Origin: Actinomycetota bacterium | GTDB lineage: Bacteria; Actinomycetota; Acidimicrobiia; Acidimicrobiales; Ilumatobacteraceae | DNA length: 35,196 nt | NCBI GenBank assembly: GCA_005787035.1 | Contig: SYCI01000023.1 | Location: 1-35,196 of the forward strand | Direction: 5' to 3' | Part shown: positions 7,997-15,929 of the stretch, piece after piece | How positions within the stretch are numbered: position 1 is the first letter of the stretch | Layout: every line of letters begins with the position of its first letter | The notes under the pieces: model-generated | The model's input: only the letters and a program-made list of their open reading frames with translations | Database searches by the model: none | Told to the model about the DNA's origin: nothing | Program-made: the position numbers and the translations under genes

Positions 7997-8871
7997 GCGT
8001 TCACCAGGCGGGATCCGCCGTCGAGTCGGCGCAGAGGGAGGTCGGGTGTGCGCTGGAGCCAGTTCCAGAGGGGATAATCGGCCGACTCGGAGATGCAGTG
8101 CAGCGAGTACGCGTGGCGACTGCGATCGCTGCGGTTGACGTCGCTCCAGTGCGGGAGGAGGCCGTGCAGCACCACGAGCGTTCCGGCGGTGACTTCGAGC
8201 GGTACGAGATCTTGGGGCGGCGTGGGAAGTGGCGACTCGTCGACGATGTCGAAGGTGGCGGCATCGTCGCCGCGGCGGACGAACTTCTTGCGCAGTGAGG
8301 TGCGGTGACCGCCCGGCTCGGCCCAGAGGCAACCGTTCTCGATGGTCGCGTCTTCGAGGGCGAACCAGAAGCCGGTCACGGTTATGGGATCGGTGTAGAG
8401 GAACGTGGCGTCCTGATGGCAACCGACCTCGCCGCCGATGCGTGGCTGCTTGCAGATGTACATGCTCTGCAGGGCGAGGGCGTCAGCGAGGCCGATGTCG
8501 GCGGCGACGGCGGCGAGCTCGGGTGAGTACGAGAACTCCTCGAAGATCGGATCGAGATCGTGCAACGCGTGGCCGATCTTGTTGATGCTGAGTTCCTTGG
8601 ACTGCTTCAGCGATCCGTCATCGTCGAAGGCTTCCTCTTCGAAGAAGCAGTGGATCGTGGAGGCCGAGGCCATGAACTCGGCGTCGGCGTGGCGGGTCTG
8701 TTCGTTGGTGGTGAAGACCGAACGATGGGCGTCGGGATCGAAGTCGCGCAGGATGGTGGTGGCCCGTTCGCGGAGGGCGGCGCAGGCCGCGGTGCTCACG
8801 AAGTCGGGCAGGACGAGGAAGCCGTCACGCTCGTAAGCGGAGATCTGGTCGGCGGAGAGAACCTTTCCCAT
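7993..8871 (-). CDS. Phytanoyl-CoA dioxygenase (PhyH) family Fe(II)/2-oxoglutarate oxygenase
   Basis: PhyH proteins hydroxylate aliphatic substrates using Fe(II), 2-oxoglutarate and O2. The 292-residue protein contains the iron-binding HQD of [11 protein letters not shown], and a second iron His in the C-terminal [11 protein letters not shown] segment. The 2-oxoglutarate-binding Arg lies in [11 protein letters not shown]. The pattern resembles the animal PHYHD1 group rather than phytanoyl-CoA hydroxylase itself, so the substrate is unknown. ATG 8871 is chosen because TACGAT lies 6 nt upstream and a longer start would cross into queF. It overlaps add by 4 bp, an unexpected partner for nucleoside salvage enzymes. 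Confidence 0.88.
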   Translation of the reverse strand: MGKVLSADQISAYERDGFLVLPDFVSTAACAALRERATTILRDFDPDAHRSVFTTNEQTRHADAEFMASASTIHCFFEEEAFDDDGSLKQSKELSINKIGHALHDLDPIFEEFSYSPELAAVAADIGLADALALQSMYICKQPRIGGEVGCHQDATFLYTDPITVTGFWFALEDATIENGCLWAEPGGHRTSLRKKFVRRGDDAATFDIVDESPLPTPPQDLVPLEVTAGTLVVLHGLLPHWSDVNRSDRSRHAYSLHCISESADYPLWNWLQRTPDLPLRRLDGGSRLVNA

Positions 8872-8877
8872 GGCTGA

Positions 8878-8919
8878 ATCGTAACGGTCGGCGTGTCGGT
8901 TCCCATTTCGCCGTACCCT
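8878..8919. promoter_or_regulatory. Divergent leaderless -10 boxes for the phyH-like gene and queF
   Basis: On the minus strand TACGAT (8883-8878) lies 6 nt before ATG 8871. On the plus strand TACCCT (8914-8919) lies 7 nt before ATG 8927. Both fit TANNNT at the spacing expected when transcription starts on the start codon. No Shine-Dalgarno is visible for either gene, and no convincing -35 element was identified. Confidence 0.6.
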
Positions 8920-8926
8920 GTCGGGC

Positions 8927-9346
8927 ATGAACGACAAACCCGTGCGGTCCGCCGATCCTCACGACGCCGATCATCTGGCCCGGCTGACGGTGCTCGGCAA
9001 CACGGTGCGCGAGTCGATCGAGCACGTGGAAGTGTTTCCGGCGCCGGCCGACGTGACAACCGTCCGCTTCACGACCGACGAACTCGCTTCGATCTGTCCG
9101 GTCACCTCGCAGCCCGATCTGTCGCATCTGGTGATCGAGTTCGAGCCGGGGGAGTGGTGCATCGAGTCGAAGAGTCTGAAGTTGTACCTGTGGGGTTTTC
9201 GTAACCGGGCGGTGTTCGCCGAGGCTTTGAGTGCGGAGATCGCGCGCGAGGTGATGAACACGGCGAGGCCTTTGAGCGTGACCGTGACGCTGACCCAGCG
9301 GCCCCGCGGCGGCATCGAAGTTCAGGCCATCAGCCACCTCCCCTGA
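8927..9346 (+). CDS. queF: NADPH-dependent 7-cyano-7-deazaguanine reductase
   Basis: QueF reduces the nitrile of preQ0 to the amine of preQ1 in queuosine synthesis. The 139-residue protein is the short, single-domain type. It has the active-site segment SICPVTSQPD at 55-64, with nucleophilic Cys57 and Asp64, and the NADPH/substrate motif ESKSLKLYL at 80-88. FRNRAVF and the C-terminal TPRGG-like segment (QRPRGG) also match the family. No queC, queD, queE, folE, tgt or queA lies in the window, so it appears detached from the rest of the pathway. It is divergent from the phyH-add-upp set and convergent with the nucleoside permease gene. Confidence 0.93.
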   Translation: MNDKPVRSADPHDADHLARLTVLGNTVRESIEHVEVFPAPADVTTVRFTTDELASICPVTSQPDLSHLVIEFEPGEWCIESKSLKLYLWGFRNRAVFAEALSAEIAREVMNTARPLSVTVTLTQRPRGGIEVQAISHLP

Positions 9347-9368
9347 CGCCCTTTGGTACCCGGGGAGG
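9337..9368. terminator. Possible hairpin between convergent queF and permease gene
   Basis: CCTCCCC at 9337-9343, across the end of queF, can pair with GGGGAGG at 9362-9368 just before the permease stop. The loop is 18 nt and includes the palindrome GGTACC. The GC-rich 7-bp stem sits where a two-way terminator is expected, but the loop is long and no T tract follows. Confidence 0.35.
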
Positions 9369-9369
9369 G

Positions 9370-10659
9370 TTAGTGGCTGTCGCCGGGGCGGTAAGGGAGT
9401 CCGGCATGCGCGGGCGGGCGCAACTGCTGACGAGCGCCGGCCAGCACGATCACGGTCACGATGTAGGGCGTGGCGGCCACGAACTCCGAGGGCACTTCAT
9501 CGATGATGTTGTAGGCGAGCACGGTGCATACCGCGGCGGCCAGGCAACTCACCGCCCACACGTTGCGTCGCCGCATCAGCATGAGCACGGCCACCAGCAC
9601 GAGCGCGATCGTGGCCACGAGGAACAGAGCCGGCACGTTCTTCTCGTCGCGGAACTTGAGTGCCGTCGGGAAGCCGAACAGGATCGAGCCACGGAACACG
9701 CCCCACGGCTGCCAGTTACCAAAGATCGTGGTGGCGAGTCCGATGAAGCCCTGACCACCCGTCTGACCCTGGCGGTAGGTGCTCGTGAACACACACGACA
9801 GGTACGCGCCACCGAACGCGGCGAGGGATCCGCTCACCGCCATGGCCTGATACCGCAGACGGTTGATGGGCACACCGAGGCTCTCGCCAGCTTGCGGAGA
9901 CTCACCACTCGAGCGCAGACGCAGACCGAACCGTGTTCGCCAGAGCACCCACACGGTGAGCGGGATGATCGCGATCGCCACCACGGTGGGCAGATAGATG
10001 TCGCTCGTGAGTCCACGCACGAAGCCCGCCACATCGGGGATGAGCGGCAGATCGTGTTTGCGCTCGAACCAACCGAGGATGTCGGGTGAGCGCCAACTCC
10101 CGATCCGACCACCGCTCAGGAACGGCATGTCGAATTCGCCGTATCCACCTTTGCCGGTGGGCGACTGGCTCTCGCCACCGCCCTTTTGACCCTTGAAGAA
10201 GATGATCGAGAGGTACTCGGTGGCGCCGGCGGCCAAGGTGTTGATGGCGATACCCGACACCACGTGATCCACGTTGAATCGCACCGTGGCCAACGCATGC
10301 AGCAGGCCTACTAGCGAGCCGGCGATGAGCGCCATGGCGATACCGGCCCACGAGCCCCACTTCCAGGCCCCGTAGCCACCGCACCACGAGCCGACGATCA
10401 TCATGCCTTCGATACCGATGTTGACGATGCCGGCGCGCTCGGCCCACAAACCGGCCATACCGGCCAACAGGATCGGCGTGGCGACGCGCAGCGTCGACGA
10501 GATGGTGCCCGAACTCGTGAGGTCGTCGGCGTCGGCGATGATCCGCACGATCGACAGAACCAACATCGCCCCGAGCCAGATGATCATCGTGCGCCGTGCG
10601 GGTGAGAGACCTTTCCAACCGGAACGCGGGGGAGCGGCCACCGCCGTCACCGCGGTCAT
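9370..10659 (-). CDS. BMP-type nucleoside ABC transporter, permease subunit 2
   Basis: This is a membrane channel subunit of the importer encoded with the next three genes. The 429-residue hydrophobic protein belongs to the BPD_transp_2 family. It has NIGIEGMM near residue 75, typical of nucleoside/BMP-linked permeases, and an ATPase-contact loop around SGESPQAGESLGV. It is longer than the compact members because of a hydrophilic insertion after about residue 155 (GQKGGGESQSPTGKGG) and extra C-terminal helices. ATG 10659 overlaps the stop of the partner permease as ATGA. A nucleoside substrate is inferred from the family and from nearby add and upp. Confidence 0.9.
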   Translation of the reverse strand: MTAVTAVAAPPRSGWKGLSPARRTMIIWLGAMLVLSIVRIIADADDLTSSGTISSTLRVATPILLAGMAGLWAERAGIVNIGIEGMMIVGSWCGGYGAWKWGSWAGIAMALIAGSLVGLLHALATVRFNVDHVVSGIAINTLAAGATEYLSIIFFKGQKGGGESQSPTGKGGYGEFDMPFLSGGRIGSWRSPDILGWFERKHDLPLIPDVAGFVRGLTSDIYLPTVVAIAIIPLTVWVLWRTRFGLRLRSSGESPQAGESLGVPINRLRYQAMAVSGSLAAFGGAYLSCVFTSTYRQGQTGGQGFIGLATTIFGNWQPWGVFRGSILFGFPTALKFRDEKNVPALFLVATIALVLVAVLMLMRRRNVWAVSCLAAAVCTVLAYNIIDEVPSEFVAATPYIVTVIVLAGARQQLRPPAHAGLPYRPGDSH

Positions 10660-11735
10660 GCTGCGACCTTCTCGAGTTCAGTAGCAGCCTTGCGCTGAAT
10701 GCGACGGTCGTCCCAACGCTTGACGGCTTCGTTGATGATCACGACGGCGAGCACGATGATGCCCGACATGATCGTGGCGATCTCCTTGGGGATGTCCTCG
10801 AGTTGCAACTTGCCGGATGCCTCGCCGAGGAACCCGAAGAGGATCGCCGAGAAGAAAATGCCGAGCGGATGATTGCGTCCGAGGAGCGCGACGGCGATGC
10901 CGTTGAAGCCCTGTTGTTCGGCGAGGTTGTTCTGGTAGGCGTGCACGTCACCGAGAAGTGCCCGCATACCCACGAGCCCGGCCAGCGCGCCCGACAACAA
11001 CATGGAGATCAGGATCATTCGTTGCGGGTGCACGCCGGTCACCCGTGCTGCGCCGGGGTTGCCACCCGATGCGCGCAGTCGGAATCCGAATCGCGTCTTC
11101 CAGACGATCACCCAGAAGAGGATCAGAACGGCAATGGCCACGAGCAGCATGCCGTTGAGTCGGCGGTCGACGAGATCGGGGAACCACGCCGATTTCGGGA
11201 GTTCCTTCGTCTTCACGAGAACGCTCTCGTTCGGGCTCTCCACTCGGAAGAAGTCGTCGAAGGCCCACGCCACGAGGCTGAGCGCGATGAAGTTGAGCAT
11301 GATCGTGGAGATCACTTCGTTGACACCGCGCTTCACCTTCAGCCAACCGGCGATACCCGACCACGCCGCACCCGAGGCCATGGCCACCACGAGGCAGAGC
11401 GCAATGTGAAGTGGTGCCGGCAGATCCACGGCGGCGCCGACGACGGCGGTGGCGAGAAGCGCGACGCGCATCTGGCCTTCGACGCCGATGTTGAAGAGAT
11501 TCATCTTGAATCCGATGGCCACGGCAGCCGCCGAGATCATGAGCGGAGTGGCGCGATTGAGTGATCCCTGGATCACCCGCGTATCGCCAGCCGCGCCGAA
11601 CAGAGTGGTGAACGCCTTGACGGGATCCTTGCCGGTGATGAGGAGGATGACCGCCGAGATCAAGAGCGCCACGAACACCGCGAGCACCGAACTCGCCGCA
11701 GTGACGGCCGCGCGCTGCAGTTGCTGACGCTTCAC
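10656..11735 (-). CDS. BMP-type nucleoside ABC transporter, permease subunit 1
   Basis: This is the second channel subunit of the importer. The 359-residue multi-helix protein has a NIGVEGQM motif, the counterpart of NIGIEGMM in its partner, and ASGGNPGAARVTGV as the probable contact loop to the ATPase. It starts at GTG 11735, overlapping the ATPase stop by 4 bp (GTGA). It ends overlapping the next ATG, so the three genes should be translated as a coupled unit. Reading the frame further upstream gives a long antisense-type extension inside the ATPase gene, which I reject. Confidence 0.9.
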   Translation of the reverse strand: MKRQQLQRAAVTAASSVLAVFVALLISAVILLITGKDPVKAFTTLFGAAGDTRVIQGSLNRATPLMISAAAVAIGFKMNLFNIGVEGQMRVALLATAVVGAAVDLPAPLHIALCLVVAMASGAAWSGIAGWLKVKRGVNEVISTIMLNFIALSLVAWAFDDFFRVESPNESVLVKTKELPKSAWFPDLVDRRLNGMLLVAIAVLILFWVIVWKTRFGFRLRASGGNPGAARVTGVHPQRMILISMLLSGALAGLVGMRALLGDVHAYQNNLAEQQGFNGIAVALLGRNHPLGIFFSAILFGFLGEASGKLQLEDIPKEIATIMSGIIVLAVVIINEAVKRWDDRRIQRKAATELEKVAA

Positions 11736-13282
11736 TTGGCGACCCCTTGGACTTCTCCGGTCATGTGCGTGCCGAGGATCTCGGGTGTGGCCCGACCGGG
11801 ATCGAGTTCGGCCGTGATCCGACCGTCGAACATCACGAGGATCCGGTCGGAGAGTCCGATCAATTCCTCGAGGTCGGCCGAGATCAGGAGCACACCGAGT
11901 CCGGCGTCGCGCGCCGACCGGAGTTCGTCCCAAATTGCGGCCTGGGCGCCCACGTCGACGCCACGCGTGGGATGGGCGGCCAAGAGGATCTTGGGTGCAG
12001 TGCTCATCTCGCGGCCCACCACCAACTTCTGCTGATTGCCGCCGGACAATGCGAAAGCGGGAACCTGTTCGCTCGGTGTGCGCACACCGAAGCGCTCGAT
12101 GATGCGTCGGCTCTCGGCCTCGGCGTGGCGTCGACTGATGAAGGGACCCGACGAGAGTTCGGGTTCGTCCTCCCGACCGAGCATGGTGTTCTCCCACAAC
12201 GGGGCGTCGAGGAGCAGGCCTTCCCGATGACGATCGAACGGGATGTACGAGAGGCCTGAGGTGATGCGTTCACGGGTTTCGGCGAGAGTCAGGTCGCGGC
12301 CGGCGATGTGCACGGTTCCGGAGACCATCGGGACCAACCCGAGGATCGCTTCGCAGAGTTCGAACTGGCCGTTGCCCTCGACGCCGGCGATACCCACGAC
12401 TTCACCGTCGTGAACCGTGAACGAGATCGCTTCGAGCGCGAGTTTGGCGCCTGCCGATGCACCGGCCACGGCGACGTCGTGCACCTCGAGAACGGGGGTG
12501 GTCCCCACATGCGAGGTGCGCCCGGCCGGGTTGGGTAGGTCGCTCCCGACCATGAGTTCGGCCAAGCCGCGACGGTCGACATCATGCGGGGTGGTGTGGG
12601 CCACGGTCATTCCCTGGCGGATCACGGTGATCTCGTTGCAGTACGTGAGAACTTCGTCGAGTTTGTGCGAGATGAAGATCACGGTGCGACCCTCGCTCAC
12701 GAGGCGCTTGAGCGTGGCGAAGAGTTCTTCCACTTCCTGGGGGACGAGCACCGCGGTCGGTTCGTCGAGGATCAGGATCCGGGCCCCGCGATACAGAACT
12801 TTCAGGATCTCGACTCGCTGTCGCTGACCGACCCCGAGGCTCGCGACCGGCGCATCGAGATCGAAGTCGACGCTCAGCGATTCCATCAGGGCTCGGATGT
12901 CGCGCCGGGCGTCATCGAGGCGCAGCCGTCCACGCGCGCCGACCGGTTCGTTGCCGAGGATCACGTTCTCGAGCACGGTGAGGTTGTCGGCGAGTTTGAA
13001 GTGCTGGTTGACCATGCCGATGCCGACGGCGATGGCATCGGTGGGCGACCGGAAGGTCACCTCCCGACCGTCGACGCGGATCGTGCCTTCGTCGGGCAAG
13101 TGCATTCCGTAGAGCGTCTTCATGAGGGTCGCCTTGCCGGCCCCGTTCTCGCCGACGATCGCGTGAATGGTTCCGGACCGCACGCGAAGATCGACGTCTT
13201 TGTTGGCGATGACGCCCGGGAAGGTCTTGGTGATCCCCGAGAGTTCGACGGCGAGAGCGCCCGCTTCAGTTGTGGTGCTCAT
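11732..13282 (-). CDS. BMP-type nucleoside ABC transporter, double ATPase subunit with altered Walker A
   Basis: The 516-residue protein contains two ATP-binding halves, as in sugar and nucleoside importers of the YufO/RbsA type. The N-terminal half has Walker A GENGAGKA at 44-51, a signature region LGVGQRQ at 149-155 and Walker B LILDEP at 170-175. The C-terminal half has the family's naturally degenerate Walker A (GVEGNGQ), LSGGNQQ and an AAHPTRGVDVG region. The odd point is Ala51, where the family has Ser or Thr coordinating magnesium; the codon is GCG, one base from TCG. The start is ATG 13282, backed by GGAGGGG 5 nt upstream. It lies 97 bp after the binding-protein gene, across a strong hairpin. 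Confidence 0.92.
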   Translation of the reverse strand: MSTTTEAGALAVELSGITKTFPGVIANKDVDLRVRSGTIHAIVGENGAGKATLMKTLYGMHLPDEGTIRVDGREVTFRSPTDAIAVGIGMVNQHFKLADNLTVLENVILGNEPVGARGRLRLDDARRDIRALMESLSVDFDLDAPVASLGVGQRQRVEILKVLYRGARILILDEPTAVLVPQEVEELFATLKRLVSEGRTVIFISHKLDEVLTYCNEITVIRQGMTVAHTTPHDVDRRGLAELMVGSDLPNPAGRTSHVGTTPVLEVHDVAVAGASAGAKLALEAISFTVHDGEVVGIAGVEGNGQFELCEAILGLVPMVSGTVHIAGRDLTLAETRERITSGLSYIPFDRHREGLLLDAPLWENTMLGREDEPELSSGPFISRRHAEAESRRIIERFGVRTPSEQVPAFALSGGNQQKLVVGREMSTAPKILLAAHPTRGVDVGAQAAIWDELRSARDAGLGVLLISADLEELIGLSDRILVMFDGRITAELDPGRATPEILGTHMTGEVQGVAK

Positions 13283-13310
13283 CGTCCCCTCCACCCCGTC
13301 CGTTTATAGC

Positions 13311-13342
13311 AGAGAGCCCGGGTCCGAGGACCCGGGCTCTCT
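13311..13342 (-). terminator. 15-bp perfect hairpin between binding-protein and ATPase genes
   Basis: AGAGAGCCCGGGTCC at 13311-13325 is repeated in perfect inverse at 13328-13342, with only GA between the arms. In RNA this gives about 14 pairs closed by a four-base loop. It lies 37 nt past the binding-protein stop on the minus strand and ahead of the ATPase ribosome site. The following sequence GCTATAAACG is only mildly AU-rich. A partial terminator or 3'-end stabiliser that lets the binding protein be made in excess fits this position, which is known from other ABC importer operons. Confidence 0.75.
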
Positions 13343-13379
13343 GGACGCTCCTCGCGGAGAGTCAATGATCAATCGAAGA

Positions 13380-14432
13380 TCACGGAGCGGTCGGAACTTC
13401 GATCTCTCCGGCCACGATCTTGGCCTTGATCTCGTCGAGCTGCGACGCGATGTCGTCGACGTATCCACCCGAAGTGGCGTAACCCACACCGTCGTTGCTG
13501 AGGTCGAACACCTTGATGCCGCCCTCGGTGTCACCCTCGCAAGCAGCCTTCATGGTCTCGAACACGGCGACGTCGACGCGCTTCACCATCGAGGTGAGGA
13601 TGTGCGCCTGGGCGTCTGCGCTACCAGCCGTGAGGTACTGGTCGCTGTCGACACCGATGGCCCACTTGCCGGCCTCGATGGCGGCTTCGATGGTGCCGGC
13701 GCCCGAACCGCCAGCAGCGGTGTAGACGATGTCGGCGCCTTCGGCGTACCAGCCCGCGGCGATTTCCTTCGCACCGGCGACGTTGCCCCATGCGGAGTTG
13801 TCACCTGCTGGTCCGAGGTACTTCACGTTCACGGTGATGTCAGGGTTGATGTACTTGGCACCCGCGGTGTAGCCGGCCTCGAACTTCTTGATGAGGTCGA
13901 TCTCCTGACCGCCGATGAAGCCGATGACACCCGACTCGCTCTTCAGAGCGGCGGCGGCACCGACGAGGAACGAACCCTGCTCCTCGGCGAACACGAGGCT
14001 GCGAACGTTCGGAGCCTCGACGACCGAGTCGACGATGCCGAAGGTGACCTCGGGGTTGGCGGCGGCGATCTCGCCCATCGGGTCGGTGAACATGAAGCCC
14101 ACACCGACGATCACACCAGCGCCGTCACCGGCGAGGAGTTCGAGGTTGGCCTTGCGGTCCTCGTCGACCGTGGCCTCGAGTTCCTTGACTTCGATGCCGA
14201 GTTCGGACGTCGCGCGCTCGCCACCGACGGCGGCCGAGTCGTTGAACGTTCCGTCGCCGCGACCACCGGTGTCGAAAGCGATGCCTCCGACGAGTTCGCA
14301 GCCACCCTCAGCGGGTGCCTCGGAAGCGGCCGGAGCCTCGGTGCTCGCCGAATCGTCGTCGCCACCGCAGGCGGCAGCGAGAAGTCCGAGAGCAGCCAGC
14401 GGCGCGAGCAGCAGGCGTGTTTTCTTCTGCAT
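13380..14432 (-). CDS. BMP-family nucleoside-binding lipoprotein
   Basis: This is the extracellular substrate-binding component of the ABC importer. The 350-residue precursor has a basic N-terminus, a hydrophobic stretch and the lipobox LAAAC with Cys22, then an acidic, Ala/Ser-rich linker and the periplasmic-binding fold of the Bmp/Med/PnrA family. The GGRGDGTFNDSA segment matches the family's GG..D.SFN ligand region. ATG 14432 is preceded by GGGGAGG about 11 nt upstream. The family usually binds purine or other nucleosides, which agrees with add and upp nearby. It heads the importer operon and is separated from the downstream genes by the hairpin. Confidence 0.93.
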   Translation of the reverse strand: MQKKTRLLLAPLAALGLLAAACGGDDDSASTEAPAASEAPAEGGCELVGGIAFDTGGRGDGTFNDSAAVGGERATSELGIEVKELEATVDEDRKANLELLAGDGAGVIVGVGFMFTDPMGEIAAANPEVTFGIVDSVVEAPNVRSLVFAEEQGSFLVGAAAALKSESGVIGFIGGQEIDLIKKFEAGYTAGAKYINPDITVNVKYLGPAGDNSAWGNVAGAKEIAAGWYAEGADIVYTAAGGSGAGTIEAAIEAGKWAIGVDSDQYLTAGSADAQAHILTSMVKRVDVAVFETMKAACEGDTEGGIKVFDLSNDGVGYATSGGYVDDIASQLDEIKAKIVAGEIEVPTAP

Positions 14433-14510
14433 GTGTTGTGTTTCCTCCCCTAGAACGCCCAGCGGGGGTGCCGGGCGATTTGGTTGGAAGAAACCTTACA
14501 CCGGCTCCGA
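14433..14510 (-). promoter_or_regulatory. Promoter and leader of the nucleoside importer operon
   Basis: TAAGGT (14498-14493, minus strand) fits a -10 hexamer and would give a leader of roughly 50 nt. The leader contains CGCCC (14477-14473) and GGGCG (14460-14456), which can form a short stem. The loop holds CCCCC, which could also pair with the GGGGAGG ribosome site downstream. No known riboswitch consensus was recognised. The -10 and the pairing are inference. Confidence 0.35.
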
Positions 14511-15293
14511 TTACTGCTTCCGACCGCGCTCTTGGATCTTTGACCTGCGCTCGGCCACTTTTTCCGGAGAGAAGCTGTTGCGACGCCACTCGGCCCCATC
14601 GCGTGCTTCGATGCTCCAGCCATCGGCAGCGGCGTGGATGTCCCGATACGTGCGTCGGATCTGCCGCACGCCTGGTTGATCGTTGCCGATGATGTCGAGC
14701 GCGATCCGACGCGTGAACGGCATGAGTTCGGCGTGTGGCACCACATGGTTCACGAGTCCGCGTGCGAGGGCTTCGTCGGCCAACATGAAGTTGCCGGTGA
14801 AACTCATCTCGCGCGCCCGACGAACACCGATGGCTTGCGGGAGCAGCACGGTGAGACCCCAGCCCGGCATCACGCCGACCCGCGCGTGGGTGTCGCCGAA
14901 CTTCGCGTGTTCCGAGGCGATGAGGAAGTCGCAGTTGAGCGCGAGTTCGAAACCGCCGGTGATCGCCACTCCGTTGACCGCGCCGATGAGTGGTTTGTCG
15001 AGTTTCGGGAACGGCCCCCGAACACCGTCGGCATTCGGGCGTCCGTCGGCTCCCGAACCCGAACCGAGGTTCCCGGCCGTGGAGCCGAGTTCTTTCAGAT
15101 CGAGTCCGGCGCAGAACGCCGGATCGGTGCCGGTGAGGATCACCACGTGGACGTCGTCGCGTTCATCGGCCTCGCGCATGCGTTGGGGAAGAAGGCGAAG
15201 CACTTCACTCGACAGCGCGTTGCGCGCCTCGGGGCGATTGAGGGTGATCGTGGCGATGCCCTCGCTGACTTCGAAGAGAACGACATCGGACAT
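14511..15293 (-). CDS. Enoyl-CoA hydratase/isomerase family protein (crotonase)
   Basis: Crotonases act on acyl-CoA thioesters, often hydrating enoyl-CoA in beta-oxidation. The 260-residue protein shows the oxyanion-hole segments AFCAGLDL at 59-66 and GVAITGGFELAL at 108-119. Glu116 matches the first catalytic Glu of enoyl-CoA hydratase. The position of the second Glu is His136 in FGDTHARVGV, so classical hydratase chemistry is uncertain. A hydrophilic insertion rich in Gly, Ser and Asn at about 70-92 is longer than usual. ATG 15293 follows the unknown gene by 19 bp with a weak AGGA site, suggesting co-transcription from the nudix gene. Confidence 0.88.
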   Translation of the reverse strand: MSDVVLFEVSEGIATITLNRPEARNALSSEVLRLLPQRMREADERDDVHVVILTGTDPAFCAGLDLKELGSTAGNLGSGSGADGRPNADGVRGPFPKLDKPLIGAVNGVAITGGFELALNCDFLIASEHAKFGDTHARVGVMPGWGLTVLLPQAIGVRRAREMSFTGNFMLADEALARGLVNHVVPHAELMPFTRRIALDIIGNDQPGVRQIRRTYRDIHAAADGWSIEARDGAEWRRNSFSPEKVAERRSKIQERGRKQ

Positions 15294-15312
15294 GGAGGTT
15301 CCTCGATTCGGT

Positions 15313-15918
15313 TCAGTCGTCGGTCTCGGCCGGCAGGAATGCGTACTTCACGTCGCCGAGTTTCACGAGCATCGCCGCGATCCAACCGCCGAGCGCGCCG
15401 AAGTGTTCGTCGAGCAAAGTGTTCGCGCCGTCGGCGAGGGATGAATCGGCGAGTTCGTACAGGCCCTCGTAAGTGGCTTCCACCGCGTATTCGGCCGGAC
15501 TCTCGTCGTCCAGGTACGAAGCCTCCACGGTGAGGCCGGCGCGTTCGAGGCGGCCGTCGCCGATCAAGGGGCTCAGAGTCGGAAGGATGCGACGCACGGC
15601 GTCGAGTTCGGGGGCATCACTGATGCGTTGGATGCGCAGCACGATTTCCATCTCGATGGCCGGCTGTTCGTCGACCGATTCCTCCACGTACCAGCGGCGG
15701 TAGGCGGTCTGGCTCCACGAGGGCCAGTCGAAGGTGATGTGCGCGACCACTCGCGGTGGCAGTCCTTCACCGGGAAGTCCGTAACTCGTCTCCCATGTGA
15801 TGTCACCGAGGAGAACGTCGACCTGGAAGTGTTCTTCGAACGCCTGCCGTTCGAGGAAAGCGCGTTCGAAAGCGTCGCGCAGAGCGCTGATGACATCGGT
15901 GAAGACGTGATCGAGCAT
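15313..15918 (-). CDS. Conserved-looking protein of unknown function
   Basis: I do not recognise this 201-residue protein. It is acidic, with no signal peptide or membrane segment, and Trp/Tyr-rich in the middle (FDWPSWSQTAYRRWYVEE at about 63-80). It has an alternating beta pattern in EIVLRIQRIS and LTVEASYLDD, and a C-terminal helix-like region ending in AAMLVKLGDVKYAFLP. The start at ATG 15918 has TAGCGT (15932-15927) 8 nt upstream, which supports leaderless expression; that box overlaps the nudix stop codon. It sits between nudix and crotonase genes on the same strand. It is a real gene by codon pattern and tight spacing; the function is open. Confidence 0.75.
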   Translation of the reverse strand: MLDHVFTDVISALRDAFERAFLERQAFEEHFQVDVLLGDITWETSYGLPGEGLPPRVVAHITFDWPSWSQTAYRRWYVEESVDEQPAIEMEIVLRIQRISDAPELDAVRRILPTLSPLIGDGRLERAGLTVEASYLDDESPAEYAVEATYEGLYELADSSLADGANTLLDEHFGALGGWIAAMLVKLGDVKYAFLPAETDD

Positions 15919-15929
15919 CGGGGGTCACG

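Noticed and set aside
6557-8077. A 506-codon open frame on the plus strand
   Set aside because: It is antisense to upp and add, which are certain; its peptide is rich in Gly, Glu, His and Arg without motifs, as expected from codon bias in GC-rich DNA.
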